Source of the DNA: Gonapodya prolifera JEL478 | Taxonomy: Eukaryota; Monoblepharomycota; Monoblepharidomycetes; Monoblepharidales; Gonapodyaceae | Direction: 5' to 3' | Assembly (NCBI GenBank): GCA_001574975.1 | Contig: KQ965769.1 | Location: 203,583-267,582 of the forward strand | Length of the DNA stretch: 64,000 nt | Part shown: positions 44,405-56,551 of the stretch, piece after piece | Numbering within the stretch: the stretch's first letter is position 1 | Layout: each line of letters opens with the position of its first letter | The notes under the pieces: generated by a model | Told to the model about the DNA's origin: nothing | Database searches by the model: none | The model's input: the letters and a program-made list of their open reading frames with translations, nothing else | Translations under genes and position numbers: made by a program

Positions 44405-46496
44405 ATGGGTCGCAAGCAGAACAACAACCAGGTGCGTACTCCATCCACTGCCGTCTACCCTTCCCCTTATCGCCTCCGATCCCAACTCCAACCACTCCAC
44501 TCCCAGGTCTCGTCCGCCGTCGCCCAGGCCAACCAGCAAATGAATGCCCAGTCGCAGATCAAGGCGCAGGTCCAATCCAACACCCAGCAGGCGCAGATGC
44601 AGATGCAGATTAAACAGCAGCAGCCCGCCCAACAGTCGCAACAGGCCAAGGCTACCACCGCCCCCCCCCAGCAGACGCAGGCCCGCCCGCAATCTGCCCA
44701 GCCCCAACAGCAACAGGCGCAGGCGAAGCCCCAGCAACAACAGGCTCAGGCCCAGAACCAAAGCCAGCAACAGCGCCAGTTCGGCATCCCGCTCGAGTTC
44801 TTGCTCGTCTTCGCCAACGCTACCGAGATCGCCCAGCCGTCCACGTTTAGGACTGGCGTGAAATGGATGGAGGTACGTCTTCCCCTTCTCTCTTCTCCTC
44901 GCACTTCCTCCAAACCCATTCCCTAATGTCTTCGTCGTTGTCTTCCGTCTCAAACCATTCACCAATTCCCCACCGCAGTCATCCAAAATGCAATCCACCC
45001 GCAAACCCGCCCAAGGCATGCTCTTCCGCGCCGACCGTCGCCAACTGGCTCGCAAGCAGAGGTCTCCTCGGAAGCAACAACAGCAACAGCGCCAGCAGAA
45101 CGGGAAGCAGCAAACCTCGGTAGCTGGGCCCCAGATCGCACAACCCCAGAACCAGGCCCGCCAGGGGCAACAGCAACAGCAACAAGCTCGTCCACAGACC
45201 GCCCAGCCGATGGCCAAGCCCCAGCAGCAACCTGCTCAACAGGCGAAGCCCCAACAACAACCCGCCCAGCAACAGGCCAAACCTCAACAGGCCCAGCAAC
45301 CCGCCCAGGCCCGTCCCCAATCCGCCGGGCAACAGTCGATGATCTCACCCATCCCGGCCGACTTCGCCGCTCTCTTCGCATTCGCGTCCGACATTTCGCA
45401 GATGTCGAGCTTTAGGACGGGTGTGAAGTTCATGCAGGTGAGATTTCAGTCCTTCTTTTCCCCTATTCCTACATCTTTCGCTCACACGTTCCCTACCCCG
45501 GCACTGCAATCTAGAACATCGCCCCCCTGCCCTCGCGCAAACCCGACCTCCGCTTCCGCTCCGAGCGGGTGCGCGCGCTGCGTGCTCGTCGGGAGCAGCA
45601 ACGTCAGCAACGCGGGGGAGCGTCGAAGCAGCAGCAGCAACAGCAACGTGCCGGAAAGACCGCGAGTGCGCAGCGCCAGCAATCTGACGCGGGTATGCAG
45701 AGGAGTCAGCAACAGGCGCAGGCTCCTAAGCAACAGTTTATGGCGAAGCCCCTGGAGCAACCCGCCCAGCAACAGCAACGCGCCCAATCTGCCCGTCCCG
45801 CGACCAACACCGCCAACGCCAGCAAGATGGACGGGTCCGTGAACGACGGTCTGTGGGGCCTGCAGTTCCTTTTTGGAGAGTCGAATTACCCGGGTGAGGC
45901 GCCCGCTCCCATGAGGCAACAACAACCCCAGGCGCAGAAGCAACAGGCCCAGCAACAAGCGCAGAGGCCGCAATCGGCGGCGGCGGCTCGTCCTCAACAG
46001 CAACAACAACCCGCCGCCAAGCAGCAATCCCCCGCCCAGCAGCAGGCCCGCCCCCAGTCTGCCCAGCAGCCCCAGCAGCCCCAGCAGGCCCAAAAGCAAC
46101 AACAACAACAGCCCATGATGGCCTCCGATGCCCAAACGCTTTCCCAGCTCCGCAACGACCTCGCCCAGCTCAAGAAAATGATGGACCAGCGCGACGCCAA
46201 AGTCGCCGAGTTGATGCGCGCGGTGACTGCTGAGAGGTGCGTTGGTCTCCCCTCGTTTCTGTTTCGCTTTCCCTCTGTTCCCGCTCACCCACACTAACCC
46301 TCGCCCCTCCTGTACTAGGAACAACTCATCCAAACGCTCCCGCTCCGTCTCGCCCCAACAACGTCAACCCATGCAGCAATCCAACGCGCAGGGTCGCAGG
46401 TCCCAGTCGCAGTCGGCCCAGTCCACGAGGCAGGCCGGAAACCCGTTCGCCGGAGATAGGCAGGGAGAGTGGGATGCGTTGAGGCCGTTGATTTGA
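44405..46496 (+). CDS. Gln/Ala/Pro-rich low-complexity protein with duplicated module and C-terminal coiled coil
   Basis: Five exons in phase (44405-44431, 44507-44872, 44979-45437, 45515-46236, 46319-46496) encode 583 aa. The protein starts MGRKQNNNQ and is dominated by Gln, Ala and Pro (prion-like composition). Two compact modules stand out. One is FGIPLEFLLVFANATEI then FRTGVKWME at the end of exon 2. The other is SPIPADFAALFAFASDI then FRTGVKFMQ at the end of exon 3. Each is cut by an intron right after the same residue. A third hydrophobic patch reads WGLQFLFGESNYPG. Near the C-terminus LSQLRNDLAQLKKMMDQRD is a heptad coiled coil, followed by an SRSVSPQQR-type basic tail ending DALRPLI. 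No known family; it may be an RNA-binding or condensate scaffold (inference). Confidence 0.75.
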
Positions 46497-46599
46497 GCAA
46501 GAGGCGGCGAGTAGTTGTTGAAGAGGTGATACCCTAATAATTCAGAAAAGGAAATACATAATGAGGGTCTAAAAGCAAAGTTTTTCATTTCGTCAGATT

Positions 46600-47582
46600 A
46601 TGTGGGCTGTCAGCGGATTTTTTGAAGTCTGCGTCGAAAGGGTGACGTCCGCACAATTCCCTTCGCACGTCCCAACCAAGTCACCACACCTCGGCCTCGC
46701 CGCCCCCGAGCTCGCCACCACCAACATCGACATTTGTGCCCTCGCCCGAGAATCCGCTTACACCAACCTACTACGCGACGGGCGCGTTCGCGTATGGGAA
46801 CTTGCGGTGTAAGTGTCGTGAGTCGCGTTTGTTCGGAGTTCCGGAGCTGCAGACTGACGGGCGACGCGGCCAATATTGTAATCCAAAAGCGCTCTGGGTA
46901 CAGATCTACGTGTTTCTTGCTATATGGACTCTGCTTTGGATTCTCGAGTTCGGTACGTCATCTCATAAAATCCCCCCCCCCCACACACACACGAGTCACC
47001 AGTGTCGACGGCGACCTACCTCCGACGATAAAAGGCGCCAAATACCGAGAGCGCCGTCGCCAGGAAATTACGATTCCGGGCAAGGAAATGGGACTGTTGG
47101 AGAAGCCCAAAGTTACCTTCGTGGGTTGACTGACGTTTCCACCGTACATCGAGACCTTGTTTTGACATTATTGGTGCACGTTCTTTTTTTTCTCTTGCCC
47201 GTTGACTGGGAGGGTAGAACGAGAAATGGTCCAACTCTCACCGCGTCACCAGAGACGCCTTCATTCTGATCCTTGTCGGCGTCATCGTACGTCGCGATTC
47301 TTTTCTCGTTTCCACTTGTCCCCCTCACATCCACTCTCCTTGTCCCCTTTCTCTACAGATCTCCCAAAACTCCCAACGCGCCTGGGGCGGCGCCATCGCC
47401 CTCCTATGGACGCAACTCGCCCTCTTCGCCGTCTGATCCTTCTCCAAGCTTGCCGTCGACAACGCCATTCTCGATTTTGTGCTCGGGTGTACGGTCATGG
47501 CTGTCGAGCTTGCGGTGTTCGGGATCGCGTTCAGGGGAGGCACTGGTGTGAGGGGGAGTGGCGCGGTGGGGACACCAAAAAG
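46600..47582 (+). CDS. Possible multi-exon membrane protein, unrecognised
   Basis: Exon-like pieces: a segment with YGNLRCKCRESRLFGVPEL, then YCNPKALWVQIYVFLAIWTL (a clear membrane span) ending at a GTACGT donor near 46955; a piece NEKWSNSHRVTRDAFILIL before a GTACGT at 47283; and a piece starting ISQNSQRAWGGAIALLW at 47360. The last frame meets TGA at 47434-47436, yet continues in frame as AVDNAILDFVLGCTVM and VELAVFGIAFRGG, another hydrophobic span. Either the protein ends at that TGA, or the stop is an inactivating change. The start codon is uncertain (ATG 46600 is in another frame from the membrane segment). Confidence 0.35.
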
Positions 47583-47972
47583 TACGCTGGTGTGAGGGTG
47601 GGAAGGAGTTTGTGGTGTAGATGTGTTCTTGGTAGTTCGAGATTTGGACCTTGAATCCATTTGAATGAGATTTTTTTTGACAAGAAAACACGTGACAAGA
47701 AATTAGCATCTGGCTTGCACGACACACCCCTTCTCAGCATCAAATCCCAATCTTGAACGCGATCCCTCAAAACTATACACAAATATGCGAGAAATACAAA
47801 TCGGTCCACATTTCAAAACTTCACTCGACATCGATTCACTCACCCGCCTCCTTGGAACAATCACTGCTGGACCCCGAGGAACAACCACGGCTCTTGGCCG
47901 AGCTATTGCAGCTCCGAGTAGCATTCCAGTGGCGACGCCGGCTGGTTTCGGAATTGGTGAAGCATAATATGA

Positions 47973-48486
47973 TCAAGACCGAAAAAGAAGCCGATTATCA
48001 CCCGCCGCTCCATGGTGAGGAACTGGTGCCGGTGCCGGTTTGGGCGCTTCTTGGACAATGACAGTCGTGGTGGAGACTGGAGATACAAGGTTTTCAGAAT
48101 GACGTCAATGAGGGAAATCGCATCTCTGACTCGCCTGGTTGCGCCGGCAGCGTAGCAGGGGCAGGCTGCGGAACATACGGTGGAGGAGGTGGCTGCTTTT
48201 GCGGAGGTGGAGGTGGGGGTACTGGGTTTGCCATTCGAGGATCGGTCCATGTCGTCTCGCCTATTCTTTTGTTGTCTTGATTGTAACATTCCGAAAGGCG
48301 CGTCAGCCGGCAGAAACGCTTTAAAGCTCATCAAATATACTCACAGAAGTACCACTTGCCGGTGGACGGATCGAAGACGGCGTCCCAGTCCGGAGGAAGA
48401 GAGTTCGGGTCCTGTGGGGGTGGGCGACCCCCTTGGGGAGGTGGAGGTGGATACGCTTGGGGCGATGCTTGATCAGGGGCAGACAT
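47973..48486 (-). CDS. Small WW-domain protein with proline-rich tail
   Basis: Three minus-strand exons (48345-48486, 48135-48275, 47973-48076) join in phase to 128 aa. The protein begins MSAPDQASPQAYPPPPPQGG. The WW domain crosses intron 1: LPPDWDAVFDPSTGKWYF spliced to YNKRIGETTWTDPR, with both signature Trp residues, the aromatic pair and the final Pro. A tail of PPPPPPQKQPPPPPY and PAPATLPAQP follows, ending NRLLFRS. WW domains bind Pro-rich ligands, and this protein also carries such ligands itself. Intron 2 starts with GC (CAG|GCGAGT). It is divergently arranged with the kinase at 48634, sharing about 150 bp of promoter space. Confidence 0.82.
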
Positions 48487-48633
48487 GGTTTTGCGTGCAA
48501 GAAAACGACTTCTTGATAAGCTTCTTGTGCGATGTCACGTGTCACCTTTTGTCCCTTTTTCGCATTATCTAACCGCAATTTTAGCCGGAGCTCTCTGACT
48601 CCAACATCCCATCACGCCCAAGACAGAGCAGCC

Positions 48634-50510
48634 ATGTCCTCGCAGACCGTCAAAAAGCGAACGTTGATGCAAGGGATGTTCTCAGAGTGGCTGGTGGATC
48701 CGGAGCCTTTCGCCAAAGGGGGATTCTCAAACGTCCGGCGAGCTGTCGAGCTAAGAACGGGCTTGAAGGTGAGCGGGGGTCGATGGACAGTCTCTTCTAG
48801 TCAAAAGGTCGGTCTGGTGCTTACTGGTTGGCGTCGATCGGCAGGCGGTAGCGAAAACGTCATCACTCGTGGTTCCGGACCACCTCGATCAGAGCAAGCC
48901 ATCATGGTTCCGTTTGCTGATGATGAGAGAGGTAACATTTCCCCTTTTTGCTTCCATCACTTGGTCTCGCAGTCCTCATTGACTTTTTCGTCTCTCAACG
49001 TACTCAGCTTTGCACCCTCGCTTACTTATCGACTGCGCCTCACCCATGTGTGGTCCGAGTTTACGACGCAGTGGTTTCGGGAGACAAGCTCATTCTTTTT
49101 CAAGAAGAAGTTGAGGGGATCGAGTTGGTGGACTACGTCCAGGTTTGTGTGCTGAAAGGGATGTGTTCGTTCTCAACGTTGTGACTCAGCAGTTGTAGCA
49201 ACAGTCCCTTCCCGGAAAGCTTGCGCCTTCGGAAGAAGCACGCTACATTGTGTATCAGCTGCTATCAGCAATTGAGCACATGCACAACGCTCGTGTCTTT
49301 CATCGAGACTGTAAGCATTTTACTCTTTTGTTTTTGCTTTTTATTCCTCGCTTTCAATCGCACCCCCATCAACTTCCTCAAACACCCCAGTAAAGCTCGA
49401 CAACGTCATCATCAACCCAAAAACACTCAGCGTCACCGTCATCGACTTCAACCTGTCCGGCTTCGCGGGCGCCGTGGGGTGCCAGGGCGAGTGCGTCGGG
49501 TGCATGCAGTACGTGAGTCCTCAAGTCGTCATTGGCGCGGCGTTCCGCGAGGAGTGGTGGGAGACGGGATGGTGCGATGTGTGGAGCGTCGGGGTGTGCG
49601 CTTATGTGAGTAGATGAATCGACCGCAGTGATGCAGACGTGGTGTGTGGAATTATTCGACCCAGCCCCGTTCTTTCAAGACGCTCCTGACCGGCCATTTT
49701 CCCTTCTTTTCGGACGCGGCCGACGCCCTCCTGCTTGAGCACAAAGCCCTCGGAAGCGGCGAAGAGCTCCTCTGGCCGCTTTACCAACCCATACCCCAGA
49801 CGGCCAAATCCTTCGTGCGACGCGTCTTGGATCCCATTCAGGGCCAAGCGCTCAAACCCGCAATTCTACTTCGTGACCCGTGGTTCGACGAAATCCGACA
49901 TGATCTGGCGACTCCTGCATCTGTCGGAACGCCTGCGAGCGCTGTTCTCCCATGGAGTCTCCCGCCGGCTTTACCGCTCGTGCTCCAGACGCCCGCGCTT
50001 TACGACCCGGATCACGTCGTGCAAGAATATGCCATCACCGAGTTCTTGGAAGTCGTTTGGCCGGCGATGGGAAGCGGAGGATGCACTCACAGGGTCGCAG
50101 CAGGACCGGCAAACTGTGTCCGCCCCGCAATCACACAGGAAGACGCATGTCGACCACCCCTCGAGAAAAAGACGGACTCTGGGATCGACGTCTCGTCCAC
50201 TCGCACTTCGTCCAGATACCGATGGAGAACGAAACCGGTCCAATCTCCGAGTCCACCTCCGCCGTCCAGCACCATCAGCCAATCTCGGACGTCCCCACCG
50301 ACGCGGCGAGGTGGTCGACGAGAAGATGTCGGCGAGTTTCAAACTCCGACAGGCCGAAAAGGCACCGCACAGCAGAAGCAGAGCCGGACGCCGAAACGTA
50401 AGAGCATGAGCAGCGAGAAGTGCTCCCAAGTGAAGGAGAAGGAAAACAGCTTTTTCAATGTCGTGGCGAAGAAGGCGAGGAAAGTCTTGGGTCTGAAAGA
50501 GAAAGCATAA
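48634..50510 (+). CDS. Protein kinase with DFN in place of DFG, paralogue 1
   Basis: Six exons in phase (48634-48768, 48845-48931, 49008-49142, 49199-49310, 49391-49605, 49680-50510) encode 504 aa. The Gly-rich loop reads FAKGGFSNVRRA, the catalytic Lys lies in AVAKTSS, and the catalytic loop is HRDLKLDNVIINP. The metal-binding motif is DFN (VIDFNLSGFAG), not DFG. The region after it has a CxxxCxxC-like insert (GCQGECVGCMQ), and the APE position reads VSPQ. Then come WCDVWSVGVCAY and the final Arg-containing helix. The C-terminal 200 residues are Ser/Thr/Pro-rich and basic. It matches the kinase at 58015 along the whole catalytic domain. Overall it resembles fungal Ser/Thr kinases of the CAMK/Ran1 sort, but the subfamily is not named. 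Confidence 0.82.
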
Positions 50511-51347
50511 GTCGAAGTAATCATGCATAGGTAAAACGAATGTCTTGTCATCTTGTAGCGTAAAGGCGTCAGTCATACATATCAGAGTCTTGATCAGTTT
50601 GATCACATATTCCTGTGCATTGCCGTTCGTTTCCACGAGTCGAGAAGGATGACAGGGGACTGTTATCCAAGAAAGATCGAACCGAGGGGTGGGTGTCGAG
50701 AGTAAGGCCAGAGTTTCGTCTCGAACAGGGTGCTGCAGGGCCTGGCGAACACGAAACGCTGAGTGGGAGAGTAGAGTGGGGGGCAGTGCGGATCATCTCT
50801 CTGGGTATCATGTCACCCAGGGAGACAAATCAATATTTGCAGGTAGCTGAAAGTATTGGTTGCATCAGCGTCCCAATGGGTCAACAATTCCAAGCTTCGA
50901 CCACCACGACTCGCACACACTCCAAGGCGACCATTACAACACCGGCGCATTTTCCCGTGCGCTCGAAATGACCAAACGCACAGGGAAACGGTGGGTGACA
51001 GACCGGGCCTCGGATTATGCCGTGTCTCATCGGCACGCCAAGCCGAACGGGAGGTTACCGCAGGACACAGGAGCTGAGTGTGGCTGAGTGTGGGGGACAA
51101 ATGAAAACGATGCACCGACATTAGAGAAACAGGGAATCAAATTCCACCCGAGCATGCAGCTGGTTGGTTCATGAAAGCGGTGTGTTTTTCCGCTCCCCGG
51201 GTCGAGGATGGGTGTGGTGGGTGACACTTGTGGGCGACACGGAGAACCCTTCGAATCCTATGCAACATGTCTCTATCCAACCAATGTCCCAACTCTTTGA
51301 AGAACTTGAGGGTTTCTGTCACCCGTTGGTAGTTCTGACCACACAGA

Positions 51348-51465
51348 GAAGATTACAACCGAGAACGGCGCACCACATGGATTATTACGGGCAGAGTTGA
51401 TAGTATGACGAGGCACTCTTCGGCGTGCACGCACTCAAACGAAATAAAAATATCGCGGTACTGTT
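51348..51465 (+). repeat. Direct repeat, copy 1
   Basis: Related to 52436-52565. Shared landmarks in order: gagaacggcgcac (copy 2 gcgaacggcgcac), tggattattac, gatagt.tga, cgcactcaaacga (copy 2 cctcactccaacga) and cataaaaata-type A-rich words. In both copies the first part can be read as a C-terminus with DYY then Gln shortly before a stop, so the repeat could be the 3' end and terminator of a duplicated gene. Confidence 0.6.
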
Positions 51466-52435
51466 GCAAACCACCGAGTTCACATATACCTTCCTCTCCA
51501 ACGCGTGGCCAGGTTGCTCAAAGCCGACCAGACCGACGATTTGAGATATATTACACACGGATGTTTAGTTTTGAAGGTCATTGGTATTCTGAAAAGTTGA
51601 TTTGCATGTACATATTCAACGCATCGATCACAAGTATCCAGTCCGGTGCTGAGAGCTTCGTCCAGCATAATTCCACATCACAGCGTCTAGTTTGGGGAAG
51701 TGTTCCGACAAATTAACACCAATAAATATTACAAGTACTTATGAGCAGTGGTTGTCGATCTGACGGACCTCTGGGTGCAGAATCGCAGAGTTTCTAAAGC
51801 GTCATTCGGAAAGAGCGAATGTCTATTCAGAAAAGGGGAATACAAGCCTTAAGGTACATTCTCATATCCAGCCGGCACAATTCGAGTCTCCCAGAATTCT
51901 ACATCACAGTGCCGGCTGATTCCCTTTATTCTCAACTCAATCTCAACACCTCGCATGATTCCCAACCAACACAGATAGTGATCCTGCATGGAACGCGCCA
52001 CGCACGAAATTGGACAAAAAGATCGCCACCCCTCAAAAATCGCACGACGCGTAACTCGAGGCAATAAAGCAAATAGGGGCAGGCGTCAGGGAGCAGCGTG
52101 CTGCAGATGATATCCGTTATGGTGGGAGTCCGTGAGGAGGAGTTGAAAGAGGTTGAGTAAAGTGGAGTGGAGTTTTCTGATAGTGATCAAGTTAAGGAAT
52201 CATTGTAACGATTTGATGAGTGCCCCAACAATCAATCCGAGCAATTGCAACACAAGTCGAGTCACACGAATGCAGCATGATGTCTACAAGACATTAATAC
52301 CGTCCCGCACCCCAAGAAAGGGAAAAGACGGCGCCTGGACGCAAAGATTTGCCCGGTTCCTGACAGATCTGAAAGCGCGTATAAACCAAGTGTTCGGTAA
52401 AACGTTATCCTACTTGCATTCACTCCATCTGACAG

Positions 52436-52565
52436 AGAAAGATTTCAACCGCGAACGGCGCACTACGCTGGATTATTACAGACAAAGAGGATAGTCTGAC
52501 ACGGTACTCTACCCACGCATGCAATACCCTCACTCCAACGACATAAAAATACAAACGAAATCGTG
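52436..52565 (+). repeat. Direct repeat, copy 2
   Basis: Second copy of the segment at 51348-51465, about 1.09 kb downstream. It closes a plus-strand frame ending FNRERRTTLDYYRQRG (52153-52494). Confidence 0.6.
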
Positions 52566-52620
52566 GCATTATGAGTTTACTGTCCCATCGGAGGAAGACG
52601 CCCTCTTGTTCAACGCTCCG

Positions 52621-55600
52621 TCACCCAGACGCCGCAACAGGAACACCGTTCGTGAAGGCCAGCGCGTGCGAGGGAGCAGGCGGCGAGGCGGGACGTCGTC
52701 GTGCACGGAGATCCGACGTTTCCGAGTTCACGTCGTCCGTGTTAGAACGTGTGGTGGTTTTCGGTGGTGCTATCCGAGTAGCCTGCATTGTCGACGCATC
52801 CCTCCCGTTGGTCCAAGCGTCGGCTCCCTTCGCAATACTCAGCTTCCCATTCGCTGTCGAATCCACGCCCAACCGTTTCTGCACAGACTTCAACCACCTC
52901 CCACCTCCCAACGGTCCCACAAGCGCCCACAGTCCAAGGAGCGCCACGTGCCCGATGTACCCGACCCTTGCAAGGGCGTCCACGGACTTGCCCCATTCGA
53001 GCAGAACAAACGCCGAGGCGAGGTAGTTGATGAAACCGACAGTCGCGAGCCACGTCGCAAAGTTGTACAGGGGGAGAAGATGGGCGTACGGCGAGGGAGG
53101 GTAGAGAAGGGGTCGGAGGGTGCGTCGGACGGTTTTGGAGACCTGCACTGCGAAGGAGGCAGAGAGGAAGAGAACTGGTGCAGGGAGTGTGTCGATAAGA
53201 TTTTTTGAGCGAGAGTACAAAGGACGTCAAGGGAGCGCGGAAGAACTCACTGTAATACCCCGGATAAAACCCATGCCAAAACGCAGATACAGCAAATGTC
53301 AACACATTCGCCTGTCCCCTTGTATCCTCCCTGCTCTTAGCCACACTCCCGTCGGTGGCGGCTCGCACCGTGTCATCACCAGTGTACCGCACGTACACGT
53401 TCCATCTGAGCCAGGACTGCGTCACGATGTTCCAGTTCTCGATCAGATCGCGCATGGAAAGGGCGAGCTCGATACCCAGGGGGCGAACGTTGGTGCAGCG
53501 GTCCCTGGTGGGTGGTGCTTACGCGTCAGGGGGGATTATTTGGGGCGGTGGAAGGTGGGGGGAACGTACCATTTGTGCTTCCCCGTTTTGGGATCAACGC
53601 CATTGTACCCGACCCCGCACAATACGCATACGCCCTCGGAGATCTTCCACAGTAGGTAGAACTTGCACCGCTGGTTGAACCCCGCGATATTGAAGTGGAT
53701 GAGCCTGCACGCGTCGGGCCGAATCAGAGACCGTATTCCCGCGGGGTGAGGTCAAGAACAGCAGGACTCACTTATACCCAAACCACAACGAATCGAACCC
53801 GGGTGTTAGCACGGCATGGTAGTCGTACCTGCCTAGAAGCAGGAACACGACCAAAAAGGCGAGTCCCTCACCGAGACATTTGAGGGTGGGGCGAAGGGAG
53901 GATACATTTGGTGGCAAGAGCTGCGGGCGGTTGTGAGGGTTGTGGGCGTCAGTATGGATGCGACGCGTACGAGTGAAGAGGAGTGCTGACTCACCGTGCC
54001 CTTTGCAAACCGGTCGTACGCGGAGTAGTCTACAGCCGGACCTGCGAGGAAGCCGCCAAAGAAAAAGGCGTAGCCGAGGAATGGGCCCAGCGAGGGGAAG
54101 GCGGATGGTGGGATTCGGCGGGATCGGAGGAAGGGGGGGAGGGTCTGGAGGAAGGTGAAGGGGGAGAGATGGAATTGGGGTGGAGTTGAGGTAAGAAGAA
54201 GATTTAGCAATGTCACGCCGTGCATACAAGGCGCGAGCAGCCCACTCAATCTCCAATACGCCGAGGCAACAGGTACCGCTACTGCTGAGCGGCAGCTAGC
54301 GGTCCCGGTCAAAAATCCGTCCGTGACGTTCCACGCTCACACCGACAACGTGCAGCGCGCCGCCAATCGCCTGGTATGTCACCCTGTTCCCATCAGTAGT
54401 AACACCTATCGTTTCCAAACGATGCGACACTTCGTGCCGACGGGTGTGTGAAACGGCAGCATCTGCTCACGAATCATGGTACCAGCAGTTGCGTCAAAGC
54501 AGTGCGGTGGTCCATGTCGAAATCCCAGTTCATATTGTTCCGCCCTCACACCCCAAAGGTACTTCTGCAACCTCACTCGTCCAGTTCACTGTTCAGCGTG
54601 CCGCCATCCGACTCCCCCCCTGATCAGTAGTACTGCTTATCCCTTCCAAACGATGCCATGTGCCAGTGCGAGAAAGGACACATCATGCTCGCATCGCAAC
54701 GCATCCCACAGCATTCGGTGTACTGCCAATCGACGCACGTCGCCCTGTTCCAATACTGTATATCGCTGACATCGAATGCGATGATTTAAGCCCTGGGATG
54801 CGTCATAGGTGAATCACCAAAGCCGCGGTTACAGGTACCAGCTACTGCCTCGAGGCAGTACAGTGAACCCTGTCAAAAATCCGTACACGACGTTCCGCCA
54901 TCACACTCAAAAGTTACAGCGTGCCGACAATCGGCGAGGGTCAGCATCATGGGTCGTTAACCGTCTCTCGCCCAAATATGGGACACATGGTGCGTTGCCA
55001 TGCACCGGTGTGTGAACGTATCCCCGCTACAGGGAACCAACTGCTGTCTTGAGACAGTTCAGCGGTCCCGGACAGAAAAATGAACCGTGATGTCTCGCCC
55101 TCAAGCCCATGGCCGAGCTGCATCCATCAGACGCGCAGTGGACGTCCACCACTCCTATCACCAGTACGGCATACTCCGTCCAAACGGTGCTTCACCCATC
55201 ACTCTCCCAAGAGGACTGGAAGGCACCGAATGGAGTTTCGCAGTCATAAAATGTCATGAATCCGAACGACTCCCGCGCCAGTCAACCCGTCTCGTCGCGC
55301 TCTCCGTCATATCAACCATCCTCGAAACGCCGTATCCCCCCCCCCCCCCCGTCCTCCCGCTCCCTCCTCCCACCGCAACTCACTTTCTCATCCCTGGTCC
55401 CGTCATACACGCTCCACGCGAAACTGGTCAGTCTGATGACGAGAACCATGAAGGGCGCTGTGTGGTCAAAGTTGGCGTGCTCGGTGCCGGGATTGTCCGT
55501 GAAGAGAAGAATTTGGTGTTGGAGGTGACTTTGGGTGGTTGAGTGGGGGGGTTGGGTGTGTGTGGGGGGCGGAAGGGGGGAAGGGAAGAGTGAGGAGTGT

Positions 55601-56140
55601 GAGATGGTGTCCATTCAGGAAACGATAAAGTGCGGTTGTTCAGAGTTGGAGGGCTCCGAGACTGGGGATGCTATGAATCAAAGCAAAAGTGCTCCGATCG
55701 TCCCTGAGCAGACCACCTTCCTGTCCTGGAGCGGAGCCGTCCTCTCTAACCAGACCAACTCACTTGTAGGAAAGCTGAGTCATGGTCAGCACCATGACCA
55801 GCACGGACGCCCACCGCTCCCTCCCGTACCACTTTGTCAGATAGTACGTGTAGAGCGCGGCGGAGAGGAGGTGCAAGTACCCTCGCCAGTCGAAAAAGAA
55901 GACGAACAGGGCCGTGGACGTCACCACGGCTGGTCGAGGGGTGAGACTGGAGCAGCCGGATGGATCGAGTCAGGGAGAACGAGACTTACAGAATAAGTGA
56001 CGGGCCGTTGTCCATGACGTGGGCAGGAAGGAGAACAACCAGGCGAGAGGGTATCCGGCGAACAAGGCGACAAGCCCGAGAACGTTGTCGACGGGAAGCC
56101 CAAAGTAGGCAGCCAGTGCAGCGACGGCGGATGCGACCAT
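52621..56140 (-). CDS. MBOAT lysophospholipid acyltransferase (ALE1/LPCAT-like)
   Basis: Eight minus-strand exons in phase (55990-56140, 55764-55929, 55384-55528, 53995-54144, 53772-53920, 53570-53704, 53251-53504, 52621-53174) give 567 aa, the size of ALE1-type enzymes. They re-acylate lysophospholipids in the ER. The N-terminus MVASAVAALAAYFGLPVDN starts the membrane helices. The family landmarks are FDHTAPFMVLVIRLTSFAW, LGYAFFFGGFLAGPAVDYS, the catalytic Asn region ENWNIVTQSWLRWNVYVR and the His in VSAFWHGFYPGYY. More helices and a charged Ser/Pro tail ending VPVAASG follow. The third intron (54145-55383) is about 1.24 kb, an order of magnitude longer than the others, because it holds a satellite array and a run of 15 C (55336-55350). 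Confidence 0.88.
54271..55260. repeat. ~200-bp satellite-like tandem array in an intron
   Basis: Diverged units begin near 54271, 54478, about 54650, 54832 and 55032. Recurrent words are ggtaccrgctactgc at unit starts, ggtcccggtcaaaaatccgt or a variant, gacgttccgc, cagtagtaacacc-like and ccaaacgatgc. The last word recurs at 54416, 54645 and, as ccaaacggtgc, at 55178. The period is about 175-230 bp. The array lies wholly inside MBOAT intron 3. Confidence 0.65.
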
Positions 56141-56551
56141 ATCGGAGTTGAGTTGTTTGCGGGGAGTGAGGGGAGGGGAGAGGGGAGTGTTGTCCTGTGT
56201 CGCTCAAAGCACGTGGCAGTCGAAACCCGCGGACGGAAGTTGGGAGACCAGAGCGGGCCGGTAGGAAGCGTAAGGACTGATTCCGAAGAGCGAGCGGGCT
56301 GCGAGTGCCGTCTGCTGTGATATTTCGTCCAGTGAGCGAACCTGTCAAGCGCGGGTAAATCACGCGACCTTAGTTCCGACCGTGGCACAGTCACCTTTTG
56401 GGGTTCACGTTTTGGGGAAACGTGGACACGTTCTGACCGTTTACAGAAGTGATGGGTAGTGGGCAGATCGAAGTGTTACATTGGAATACTGTAGAGTATT
56501 CTCGCCCTGTGTTATGAAACGCTTTCGTGGCTGCACTTTCGTAAGCGTGTA

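Larger units (their letters stand above)
50511..52620. other. Intergenic region with a duplicated ~120-bp segment
   Basis: No gene is confidently supported. The interval contains two related segments (listed separately) and short frames around 50860-51090 and 52153-52494 that may be remnants of a duplicated gene. Confidence 0.4.

Noticed and set aside
44351-45217. Minus-strand Leu/Cys-rich frame of 288 codons
   Set aside because: Antisense of the Gln-repeat exons; CAG on one strand reads CTG (Leu) on the other.
47753-48061. 102-codon plus-strand frame
   Set aside because: Overlaps the last exon of the WW gene on the other strand and its 3' flank; no motif.
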